From Nocardioidaceae bacterium SCSIO 66511 (lineage in GTDB: Bacteria > Actinomycetota > Actinomycetes > Propionibacteriales > Nocardioidaceae), in the NCBI GenBank assembly GCA_023100825.1, contig CP095846.1:496001-560000 (forward strand): a DNA stretch of 64,000 nt. Reading direction: 5' to 3'. Every line of letters begins with the position of its first letter. Within the stretch, counting starts at the first letter, position 1. A model generated the notes under the pieces. It was not told the origin of the DNA. It saw nothing but the letters and a program-made list of their open reading frames with translations, and ran no database searches. Made by a program: the position numbers and the translations under genes. Below are positions 10,185 to 17,153 of this stretch, in pieces.

Positions 10185-10543
10185 GATGCCGAGGCCTCAG
10201 TGACGGACGACGCGGTGGCATCGAGGTTGATCGACCCGATGCGGCCGACCAGGGGCAGATCGGGGCGTACGACCAGTTCCGCACGTACCTCTGCGACTCC
10301 GTCGACCGTGTCGATCTCGACCGCGGAACCATCGGGTGCGATGCGCTCGGCCATCTTCTGTGCCTTCGCCTGCGAATCGCCGCGCGCGGTCATCCGGGCC
10401 GCCTCTCGCGCCGCATCGACGAGACGAACCTGGGCTATGCCGAGTGACACCACCCAGGCGAGCAACATGGTGAGCACGAGTAACACCGGGATCACCATGG
10501 CCGTCTCGATCGTCACCATGCCGTGCTCCTTGCGGCGGCCCAT
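10181..10543 (-). CDS. TadE-like minor pseudopilin
   Basis: A 120-residue protein with a prepilin-like N-terminus: MGRRKEHG, then MVTIETAMVIPVLLVLTMLLAWVVSLG, in which a glutamate sits five residues after the glycine, as in TadE family cleavage sites. The rest is a small extracytoplasmic domain. The ATG at 10543 overlaps the stop codon of the pilin gene by one base (TGATG); a second ATG at 10519 (the M after EHG) has its own AAGGAG and would give a shorter protein. The first is preferred because the charged head and glycine are part of the processing signal. Confidence 0.85.
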   Translation of the reverse strand: MGRRKEHGMVTIETAMVIPVLLVLTMLLAWVVSLGIAQVRLVDAAREAARMTARGDSQAKAQKMAERIAPDGSAVEIDTVDGVAEVRAELVVRPDLPLVGRIGSINLDATASSVTEASAS

Positions 10544-10743
10544 CAGAAGCCGAACGGCATCGGGATGCCCGGGAACCGGGGTAGACCCAACGCAAGTTGC
10601 AAGATCTGTTCGATCAGGCCGCGGAACCAGTCGCCACCGGCGAGGTGGACGAGCACGCCTGCGAGTCCTGCGGCCCCCACCGTGCCGATCGCGTACTCCG
10701 CGGTGGCCTGACCGCGGTCGCTCGGTGTGCCTGAGGGATTCAT
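10543..10743 (-). CDS. Flp/Tad-type small pilin-like protein, DUF4244
   Basis: A 66-residue protein with AGGAGG eight bases before the ATG. Residues 10-35 (RGQATAEYAIGTVGAAGLAGVL) hold the DUF4244 signature, a pilin-like glycine/hydrophobic segment with a conserved ATAEYA. In Tad clusters of actinobacteria this is the likely major subunit of a thin pilus or pseudopilus. It is a paralogue of the upstream 60-residue protein, sharing TAEYA-GTVGA-GLGGVL. Its stop codon overlaps the next start, coupling it to the TadE gene. No prepilin peptidase gene is seen in the window. Confidence 0.85.
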   Translation of the reverse strand: MNPSGTPSDRGQATAEYAIGTVGAAGLAGVLVHLAGGDWFRGLIEQILQLALGLPRFPGIPMPFGF

Positions 10744-10778
10744 CGGTTCCTCCTTCTGCTCGGGTCGTTCGTCGAGAT

Positions 10779-10814
10779 GCAGGGCCGGGGCGGGGCACGT
10801 TGCCCCGGCCCTGC
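10779..10814 (-). terminator. Strong hairpin between the two pilin genes
   Basis: A perfect 13-bp GC stem (10779-10791 with 10802-10814) with a 10-base loop, placed after the first pilin gene and 36 bp before the second. It has no T tract. Its site suggests partial termination or RNA stabilisation, which would let the first pilin be made in excess over the genes below it. Confidence 0.55.
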
Positions 10815-10835
10815 GGCTTTGCTGCGCCTATCGGC

Positions 10836-11018
10836 TCAGAACGGAAGCCAGTTGGTGACGTTGTCGATGACGCCCTTCACCAGGTCCCCGAACCAGGGGC
10901 TCTGCGCGAGCTTGACGAGTACGCCGCCGAGACCACATGCGCCGACGGTGCCGACCGCGTACTCCGCCGTCGACATGCCGGAGTCGTCGCGACGGAACCG
11001 GGCTGTGAGTGTCTTCAT
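10836..11018 (-). CDS. Flp/Tad-type small pilin-like protein, DUF4244
   Basis: A 60-residue protein, MKTLTARFRRDDSGMSTAEY. The GMSTAEYAVGTVGACGLGGVLVKL segment is the DUF4244 pilin core, with a short amphipathic C-terminus ending NWLPF. An AGGAGACACGAA ribosome site precedes the ATG. It is flanked by hairpins on both sides (11046-11065 upstream, 10779-10814 downstream), which would give its message its own boundaries. It is the best candidate for the major pilin of this Tad system. Confidence 0.85.
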   Translation of the reverse strand: MKTLTARFRRDDSGMSTAEYAVGTVGACGLGGVLVKLAQSPWFGDLVKGVIDNVTNWLPF

Positions 11019-11045
11019 TTCGTGTCTCCTCGATCGGATCGATCT

Positions 11046-11065
11046 GCTCGACGTCTGCGTCGAGC
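11046..11065 (-). terminator. Small hairpin upstream of the first pilin gene
   Basis: A perfect 8-bp stem (11046-11053 with 11058-11065) with a 4-base TCTG loop, in the 157-bp gap between tadC and the pilin gene. It may end the tadA-tadC message or act as a 5' leader element of the pilin message. Confidence 0.45.
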
Positions 11066-11175
11066 GGGTTCGCCTTCAACGTGCGTGTCGTGGAGCGGTA
11101 GTTGTCGCCGCTGCGATGGGACTGGGGATAACGGGGGGAGTCGTCGGCCGGATGTGGACAAGAGCTGGTCGGAGG

Positions 11176-11904
11176 TCACAACACGAGGTGCCAGAACGCG
11201 CCGACGACCGTTGGGACGACGCCGACGACGATGAACGCAGGTAGGAAGCAGACGCCGAGGGGTGCGGCTGTACGTACGCCGGCGCTGCGCGCGACCCGGT
11301 TCGCCTCAGTATGGCGCCGACGTCTGAGGTCTTCGACGCATCGGGCGAGCACCGACGTCACCGATGCGCCGCTCTGGGATGCACGGCGAAACGACCTGCC
11401 GACCGGGCCGAGTACCGGGTCTGAAGCCATCTCGTGCCATACCCGCATCGGATCGGCGCCGAGCTCGAGTCGGGCCGCAATCGCCGTGAGGTCGTCGCCG
11501 AGCGGACCGCCGACGGCGTTCGCAACCGCGGCAAGCGCCTGGCCGGGTGGCCGGCCGGCGGACAGTGCCGCCACGAGGAGGTCGACGGCGACTGGCAGGT
11601 CCCGAGCGAGTTGTTCCCGGCGCCGGCGCGCACCCAGCGACTCGAGTCCGTCGACCCACCGATAAGCAACCAACGCCGCGGCGCCGGCGACAACGAGTCC
11701 GAGCCAGCCCGACACGAGTTGAGTGACGGCGATCGCGGCGCCGGCTCCGGCCAGCCAGGGGGAGGTCAGCAGGTCAGCGTCGCGAATCCGCGCTAGGGCG
11801 CCACCGATATCGGGGCGTACGGCCAGGTGTTCGACCCGTCTTCGCGACGGCGCACGCATCAGTGTCGCCACCGCGATACCGCTGAGGATGCTCGCCAAGA
11901 CCAT
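11176..11904 (-). CDS. tadC: Type II secretion F-domain protein, TadC-like
   Basis: A 242-residue inner-membrane protein (MVLASILSGIAVATLM) with one N-terminal membrane segment, a pair near residues 50-90, the cytoplasmic GspF/T2SSF helical bundle (RDLPVAVDLLVAALSAGRPPGQAL) and a C-terminal hydrophobic stretch (PLGVCFLPAFIVVGVVPTVV). It would form the platform on which the TadA ATPase acts. The ATG is one base after the TGA of tadB, so translation is coupled. The start was moved from upstream candidates that lie inside tadB. Confidence 0.88.
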   Translation of the reverse strand: MVLASILSGIAVATLMRAPSRRRVEHLAVRPDIGGALARIRDADLLTSPWLAGAGAAIAVTQLVSGWLGLVVAGAAALVAYRWVDGLESLGARRRREQLARDLPVAVDLLVAALSAGRPPGQALAAVANAVGGPLGDDLTAIAARLELGADPMRVWHEMASDPVLGPVGRSFRRASQSGASVTSVLARCVEDLRRRRHTEANRVARSAGVRTAAPLGVCFLPAFIVVGVVPTVVGAFWHLVL

Positions 11905-11905
11905 G

Positions 11906-12724
11906 TCAGACCAACTCCGCCGCGTCGGCGATGTGCTCGACCCAGAGGAGTCCCGAGATCGCGAGTGCGCTGCCGGCAGCGAGGCAGATGGCGCCCAGCA
12001 TCGACTCGAGCAGCACGGCGAGCGGATCGCCGCCGATGCCGGCACCGAGCGCGAGACCGAAGACGGGGAGTACGGCGAGTACCCGCGCCGTTGCACGTGG
12101 CGCGCCAAGTGCTGCTATCACCTCTTGGCGCGCCTCGTCGTCTTGGCGTAGGGCGGTCGAGAGTCGGTCGAGCACATCCGCGAGGCCGGCACCCGTGCGT
12201 ACCGACACTTCCCATGCGGCGGCGATCGACGCGATTGCTTCCCTCCCGCGGGCGGCAGCGACGTTTCGAAGGCTCTGTGAGACGTCGCCGCCGAGCTCGG
12301 CGCAATGCGCGACCGGGTCGAGGAACGGCCAGTCGATCGCCACATTGGTAACCGCTCGCGTCGGCGGACTGCCCGCGGCGAGTTCGGCGACGATCGCATC
12401 GCAGACGTCTACTGTCTCGGCTTGTCTGCGGTGTCGTTCGGTACGAAGGGCGGACCGCCGTCGCAACATGACCGCGGAGTAGGCGATGCCGCAGGCCGTG
12501 ACGGCGAGTACGAAGACGTTCGGTTGCGCACCGACCACGAAAAACGCGAGTACGCACGCCAGGACGACTACGGGGCCGCCGACAGCGTGCGGTGTCGCAG
12601 CCAACCGCGCGCGAAGCGGAGCGCGAGACGTGCCCAATCGACGCTTCGCGACCCGGTCGGGCGAACCACGTACGAACAGCGCGACAGCACAGCCCGCCAG
12701 CGCGATCGCGAGCGCTGCACTCAT
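11906..12724 (-). CDS. tadB: Type II secretion F-domain protein, TadB-like
   Basis: A 272-residue membrane platform protein. It has an N-terminal membrane segment (SAALAIALAGCAVALFV), a central pair, then the T2SSF region (ETVDVCDAIVAELAAGSPPTRAV ... AWEVSVRTGAGLADVLDRLS) and a hydrophobic C-terminus. TadB and TadC normally form the inner-membrane platform of Tad pili. The ATG overlaps the tadA stop (ATGA). It corresponds to the Rv3657c/Rv3658c level of the mycobacterial cluster. Confidence 0.88.
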   Translation of the reverse strand: MSAALAIALAGCAVALFVRGSPDRVAKRRLGTSRAPLRARLAATPHAVGGPVVVLACVLAFFVVGAQPNVFVLAVTACGIAYSAVMLRRRSALRTERHRRQAETVDVCDAIVAELAAGSPPTRAVTNVAIDWPFLDPVAHCAELGGDVSQSLRNVAAARGREAIASIAAAWEVSVRTGAGLADVLDRLSTALRQDDEARQEVIAALGAPRATARVLAVLPVFGLALGAGIGGDPLAVLLESMLGAICLAAGSALAISGLLWVEHIADAAELV

Positions 12725-13875
12725 CGCCGTCTGCCCAGGATCGCGTCGAGACGTGCGCTGCCCGGCCCGGCCTTCACCCCATCGTCGAAGCTGACCGCGG
12801 TCACGGCCTTGGCGAGGCCGTCGGCGGACGGCTCGAGAACGGCGACCTCGCGTACCGCGCGTCGGCCGTCGCGGTCGCGACCGATGTGTACGACGGCATC
12901 GACGGCGGCCGACAGTTGGCTGTGTACGGCACTTCGCGGGAGGCCGGCGGCCACGCCGAGCGCTTCGATCCGCGCGGGCAGGTCGCCTGCGGAGTTGGCA
13001 TGGACGGTGCCACAACCGCCTTCGTGCCCGGTATTGAGAGCCGCAAGCAGGTCGACCACCTCGGCCCCGCGTACCTCCCCGACGATCAGCCGATCGGGAC
13101 GCATGCGGAGGGCCTGCCGGACCAGGTCACGGAGCACAACTGCACCCGCGCCCTCGACATTGATGGGCCGGCCCTCGAGGCCCACGACATGCGGATGATC
13201 GGGCCGCAACTCGCTGGCGTCCTCGACGATCACGAGCCGCTCTGCAGGGTCGGCGATGCCGAGCAGAGCAGCGAGCAGTGTGGTCTTACCGCACCCGGTG
13301 CCACCGGTCACCAGGAATGCGGCACGAACGGAGACGAGGCGACGCAGCACGTCGGCGCCGCCTGTGCAGACAGTGCCTCCTGCCTCCAGATCGGCGAGGG
13401 TGTACGCCCGGCGGGCCGGCACTCGAAGGGAGAGCAAGGTGCCCGGCCTGGCGATCGGCGAAAGCACGGCATGGAAGCGAGTGCCGTCGCGCAACCGGAC
13501 GTCGACGTACGGGCTTGCGTCGTCGAGTCGCCTGCCGCCGGCGGCCGCGAGCCTGGCCGCAAGCCGGCGTACGGCGTCGTCATCGGCGAAGTGCACATCG
13601 ACTCGCTCGAGACCCTCGCCGCGGTCGACGTACACGTGGTCGGGACCGTTGACGAGGACGTCGGTCACACCGTCCTCGCGGAGGAGGTCGTCGAGTGGGC
13701 CGGCTCCGACCGTCTCTCGGCGCAACGCGTCGACCAATGCGAGAACGGTGCCGTTGCCATACAGTCGCCCCTGGGTGCGCAGAGCGCCGGCGACGTTGGA
13801 CGGTGTGGGCAGCGCACCGGTGTTTGCGAGGGTTTCGCGTACCGACTCCACCAGCTCGGGCGCGACGGCGCTCAT
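12721..13875 (-). CDS. tadA: Tad/CpaF-type secretion ATPase
   Basis: The 384-residue GspE/VirB11-family ATPase powers pilus assembly in the cytoplasm. It shows Walker A GGTGCGKTTLL, the Asp box VIVEDASEL, Walker B LIVGEVRGAEV and the His box GCGTVHANSAGDLPARIEALG. The N-terminal domain (residues 1-110) has the usual GPLDDLL...DVLVNG signature. It fits the helicase/secretion neighbourhood ATPase (TIGR03819 type). The ATG at 13873-13875 overlaps the cpaE stop by four bases. Confidence 0.95.
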   Translation of the reverse strand: MSAVAPELVESVRETLANTGALPTPSNVAGALRTQGRLYGNGTVLALVDALRRETVGAGPLDDLLREDGVTDVLVNGPDHVYVDRGEGLERVDVHFADDDAVRRLAARLAAAGGRRLDDASPYVDVRLRDGTRFHAVLSPIARPGTLLSLRVPARRAYTLADLEAGGTVCTGGADVLRRLVSVRAAFLVTGGTGCGKTTLLAALLGIADPAERLVIVEDASELRPDHPHVVGLEGRPINVEGAGAVVLRDLVRQALRMRPDRLIVGEVRGAEVVDLLAALNTGHEGGCGTVHANSAGDLPARIEALGVAAGLPRSAVHSQLSAAVDAVVHIGRDRDGRRAVREVAVLEPSADGLAKAVTAVSFDDGVKAGPGSARLDAILGRRR

Positions 13876-14951
13876 GCGGCGGCCACCGCAGGGATGCCGA
13901 CGACATCGATGATGTCGGAGCAGGCGGACCCGAGTGAGCCGCGCCGGCGAGCGAATGGCCCGAGACCGTTGTCGATCAGCTCGGCAAGTCTCCGGTCGGT
14001 ACGAACGGTGGCGGTGAGGGGTAACGCCATCGTCTGCGAGACGACGTCGGCCCGCAGCCCCGACGGCCCTGGCAGGCGTACGACCAAGCGCACGTCGTAG
14101 CAGAGCGGACGTAACCGAGCCAGCACCCGCTGCGCCGCTGCGATCGCACGGATCTCGGCCGAGACGAGGAGGACTGTGCACGAAGCGCGTACGAGCGCCT
14201 CCTCGGCCGCGTCGTCGAACGCTCGTGGGACGTCGATGACGACCGCGTCGTGGCTACGGCAGCCGGCCGACAGCACCGAGCTCATCGACTCGCGCGGTAC
14301 GGCGTCGAGCTCGCCGCCGGCCCAGGACAGGACCGACAGGCCCGAGGTACGCGGCAGCACCTGGCGTAGCGATGCGCCACTGACCCGCCCGTGGGTCACG
14401 GCGAGGTCGGGCCATCGCAGACCCTGCGCGTCTTCGGTGCCGACCAGCATGTCGATGCCCCCGCCGAGCGGGTCGGCGTCGACGAGCAGCGCCGAATGCC
14501 CGTCGCCGACGACGGAAACGGCCAGCCCCGTCGCAAGCGTCGATGCACCGCACCCGCCCGTGCCGCCGACCACCGCTACAACTGACGCGTCGCCTTCTGC
14601 GCCGTCAGCGCCGGACGCGAGTCGGTCGACGACCGCGGACTCGTCGTCGGGTAGGGCATAGACGCCCTCGGCGCCGACCTCGACTGCACGCTCCCACACG
14701 TCGGCATCGGACTTGTCTCGGGCGATGACCAAGATGCGCGTACGGCGGCCGAGCGTACGGGCGGCCGCTTCGACGTGGTCGGCTCCGATGACCACGCATG
14801 GCGCCGACTGCCAGGAGCGTCTTGCCTGCGGGACGTCTGCTGCGACCTCAGGCGTGACGCCGGCGGCAGCGCACAGCCGAAGGATCTCGTCGAGCATGGC
14901 CGGGTCGGAAGTCACCACGAGCGGACGCTGTGGTGGATCGATGAATGTCAT
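13872..14951 (-). CDS. cpaE: CpaE-like (TadZ-type) localisation ATPase
   Basis: A 359-residue protein. Residues 10-110 form a receiver-like pseudo-domain and residues 120-340 a MinD/ParA-like ATPase with a deviant P-loop, VVGGTGGCGASTLATGLA: the usual lysine after the glycines is missing from GCGAS, as in other actinobacterial CpaE homologues (Rv3660c, TIGR03815 type). These proteins place the secretion machine and have been linked to septum control in mycobacteria. It is the first gene of the Tad operon and is divergent from the metal riboswitch and exporter gene; 90 bp lie between its start and the aptamer. Confidence 0.88.
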   Translation of the reverse strand: MTFIDPPQRPLVVTSDPAMLDEILRLCAAAGVTPEVAADVPQARRSWQSAPCVVIGADHVEAAARTLGRRTRILVIARDKSDADVWERAVEVGAEGVYALPDDESAVVDRLASGADGAEGDASVVAVVGGTGGCGASTLATGLAVSVVGDGHSALLVDADPLGGGIDMLVGTEDAQGLRWPDLAVTHGRVSGASLRQVLPRTSGLSVLSWAGGELDAVPRESMSSVLSAGCRSHDAVVIDVPRAFDDAAEEALVRASCTVLLVSAEIRAIAAAQRVLARLRPLCYDVRLVVRLPGPSGLRADVVSQTMALPLTATVRTDRRLAELIDNGLGPFARRRGSLGSACSDIIDVVGIPAVAAA

Positions 14952-15041
14952 ACCCACACCAGTAGCGCCGTCGGCGCCGTGCTGTTCATACCCGGATCGC
15001 GACTGTGGACAAGCCTGTGCACATCGGTACCGGTATGCTCT

Positions 15042-15149
15042 ACCGGCGAAGGGGAGTAGCTCCCGTCCGAACCGGACGGCGGTGCGTCGACACACTGGCC
15101 CGAAGGCCCGGCGTACCACCCGAGAGGGCGAGCGAGACCTTCGACCGAA
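15042..15149 (+). promoter_or_regulatory. yybP-ykoY-type manganese riboswitch candidate
   Basis: The two most conserved pieces of the yybP-ykoY aptamer are present in order: GGGGAGTAGC at 15051-15060 and GCGAGCGAGACCT at 15128-15140. They are closed by a P1 helix, CGAAGG at 15047-15052 with CCTTCG at 15138-15143. Between them is a perfect 7-bp hairpin (15063-15069 with 15073-15079) and a second GC-rich arm. The class is known to sense Mn2+ and to turn on Mn exporters. It leads directly into the VIT1/MbfA-like gene. Confidence 0.85.
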
Positions 15150-15185
15150 GCAGTGTCAGATCTGCCGGTCGAGGTCTCTGGTTCC

Positions 15186-15213
15186 CCTCGGCCGGCGCCG
15201 AGGAAGGGACTCC
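15186..15213 (+). promoter_or_regulatory. Ribosome-site hairpin, likely expression platform
   Basis: CCTCGG (15186-15191) pairs with CCGAGG (15198-15203) around a 6-base loop, and the 3' strand runs straight into the GAGGAAGGGA ribosome site for the ATG at 15214. Folding would hide part of that site. This suggests control of translation by the riboswitch just upstream. Confidence 0.5.
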
Positions 15214-16308
15214 ATGTCTCCCGATGTCCAGCGCGACCGCGAGCCCAGCGACGCCGATCTGCGTCGCTGGCGTCGCTATCTCGCGAACGAGCGTGCAGAG
15301 GCAGCCGTCTACCGCGATCTCGCCGGCAGACGTTCAGGTACGGAGCGCGAGATCCTGCTCGCGCTCGCCGACGCCGAAGGCCGGCACGAGGCGCACTGGG
15401 AGGGGCTGCTCGGCGAGCAGATCGGCCATCCGCAGCGCAGTGACTTCCGTACGCGCATCCTCGGGTTCCTCGCCCGCCGGTTCGGTTCGGTGTTCGTACT
15501 TGCGCTTGCACAGCGCGCCGAGGGTCGTTCGCCGTACGACGATGACACCGACGCGACCGACACGATGGCCGCCGACGAACGCATCCACGAGGAGGTCGTC
15601 CGCGGTCTCGCAGCCCGTGGGCGCAGCCGTCTATCGGGTACGTTCCGGGCGGCCGTGTTCGGCGCGAACGACGGTCTGGTGAGTAACCTGGCGCTCGTCC
15701 TCGGCGTCACCGCGAGCGGTGTCTCCAACGAGACGGTGCTGATCACCGGGCTCGCCGGGTTGCTCGCGGGTGCGTTGTCGATGGGCGCCGGCGAGTACGT
15801 CTCGGTGCGTTCGCAACGCGAGCTGCTCGAAGCCGCCACGCCGAATCCTGAGGCCGACACCGCGCTCCCGCATCTCGACGTCGACGAGAACGAACTCACC
15901 CTCGTCTACCGCGCGCGGGGCATGTCGGAGGAAGACGCGGAGGCCCGAGCAGAGGAGGTGCTGCGTACGCATGACTCGAAGACCGCGTCGGACGGTCAGT
16001 CGACCCTCGGCAGTCGAGACTACGAGGAGATCGGCACCGGCGTCGGTGCCGCCGCCTCGAGTTTCTGCTTCTTCGCATCCGGCGCGCTCATCCCGGTCGT
16101 TCCGTACCTCCTCGGACTGACCGGCATAACGGCGGCGGTCGTTGCGTCCGTGCTCGTCGGGTTGGCCCTGCTGATGACCGGCGCGATCGTGGGCTTGCTC
16201 TCCGGCGGCCCGCCGCTGCGCCGTGCACTGCGCCAGCTCGCGATCGGGTACGGCGCCGCCGCGGTCACGTACGTACTCGGTCTCGCGCTCGGTACGACGG
16301 GGATCTAA
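15214..16308 (+). CDS. mbfA: Ferritin-like/VIT1 fusion metal exporter, MbfA-type
   Basis: The 364-residue protein joins an N-terminal rubrerythrin-like helical bundle (residues 1-130, with E/H metal ligands in LANERAEAAVYRDL, ADAEGRHEAHW and ADERIHEEV) to a C-terminal VIT1/CCC1 membrane domain (GANDGLVSNLALVLGV, ... LTGITAAVVASVLVGLALLM). Proteins of this form (MbfA) export iron or manganese. The Mn-type riboswitch in the leader points to Mn2+ export under excess. ATG 15214 is chosen because of the close AGGAAGGGA site. It splits the Tad genes from the HAD phosphatase gene that usually follows them, which suggests insertion. Confidence 0.88.
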   Translation: MSPDVQRDREPSDADLRRWRRYLANERAEAAVYRDLAGRRSGTEREILLALADAEGRHEAHWEGLLGEQIGHPQRSDFRTRILGFLARRFGSVFVLALAQRAEGRSPYDDDTDATDTMAADERIHEEVVRGLAARGRSRLSGTFRAAVFGANDGLVSNLALVLGVTASGVSNETVLITGLAGLLAGALSMGAGEYVSVRSQRELLEAATPNPEADTALPHLDVDENELTLVYRARGMSEEDAEARAEEVLRTHDSKTASDGQSTLGSRDYEEIGTGVGAAASSFCFFASGALIPVVPYLLGLTGITAAVVASVLVGLALLMTGAIVGLLSGGPPLRRALRQLAIGYGAAAVTYVLGLALGTTGI

Positions 16309-16315
16309 GGCGGTT

Positions 16316-17066
16316 TGCTTTGCCGGCGGGTGGGTTGCTTCGGTGCGACTACTCGCCTGTCCGGCTGAGCTTCGCTGTCGGCTTTCCCAGCTTCTACCGT
16401 GCGACCACCCGCCTGCCCGATTCCGGCGCTCTGTCGGCTTCCCCGATTCGTCGGCTGGGCAAAGACGCGGCGACGTGCGGAGTCGCCACTTCGGTGCGGT
16501 TGTTTCGCGGCTTTCCCCTCACTTTAGGGCGGATTCGGGGTAAGGTTGCTACGTCCCAATGACGGTTGGCGCTGTCCACGGGAAGTGTCCCTTGGGACTG
16601 TGGCGGATTGCGTTGGGGTGTACGGCTGGGGGGGGGTGCGATTTGCCTTGGTACCAAGGCAAATCGCAGGACGGTCGGCGTGAGCGAGTGGACTCCAGCC
16701 ACGTCAGCCCCTGGCGTACCAACGAGCACGGCAACGACTCACTTTGCACGGCGTACCTGCCATGCAAAGCGGTACTTCACCATGTTTACCTGGTAAAGCA
16801 CCACCCGCCGACCCCGCAAAAGCCAACCGAATCGGGAAAGCCGGCAAGCAACCGGGCCACGTGGCTGCGGCTCCCGCGTCGCCGCGCCTTTTGCTCAGTC
16901 GAAGCAAGCGCGAAGGCCGACAGCGAACGTGAATGGGGCAGACGGGATGTCGCCGAAGCAAATGGGAACGCAGCCAGGAAGGCGAATCGGCCAGGCGGGA
17001 TGTCGCCGAACGAACAGGAAAGCCGACAGAGCGCCGGAATCGGGCAGGCGGGCAGCCGCCGGTAGA
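16316..17066 (+). repeat. Dispersed intergenic repeat, copy 1 (no gene seen)
   Basis: An 845-bp gap without a credible gene. Its core (16464-16888) lies between inverted repeats: a GACGCGGCGACG box at 16464 and its inverse, GGCTCCCGCGTCGCCGCGCC, at 16869-16888. Inside are a stem-loop at 16742-16769 (one C/A mismatch) and a second near 16776-16797. Outside the core are outward-facing tandem units of about 53 bp: two on the left (about 16336-16450) and three on the right (about 16911-17066), each with a variant of GGAAAGCCGACAG and GGGCAGGCGGG. Copy 1 alone has an extra segment with a 32-bp palindrome (16637-16668). Compare copies 2 and 3. Confidence 0.8.
16637..16668. repeat. Perfect 32-bp palindrome inside repeat copy 1
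   Basis: The two 16-base halves are exact inverse complements around the centre of GGTACC (16650-16655), with no spacer. It is absent from repeat copies 2 and 3. It could be a dimer-binding site, a cruciform or the trace of an insertion. Confidence 0.85.
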
Positions 17067-17153
17067 AGCGAAGGGCCGCTTCGCGGCGACAACCGATTTC
17101 GGCGTACGGAGCAGAACCCACATCGCTCGCTGCTCGGCATACGATGCGTTGGT

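Noticed and set aside
16559-17065. A 168-residue frame in repeat copy 1
   Set aside because: It has no ribosome site or domain, is not kept in copies 2 and 3, and follows the repeat units.
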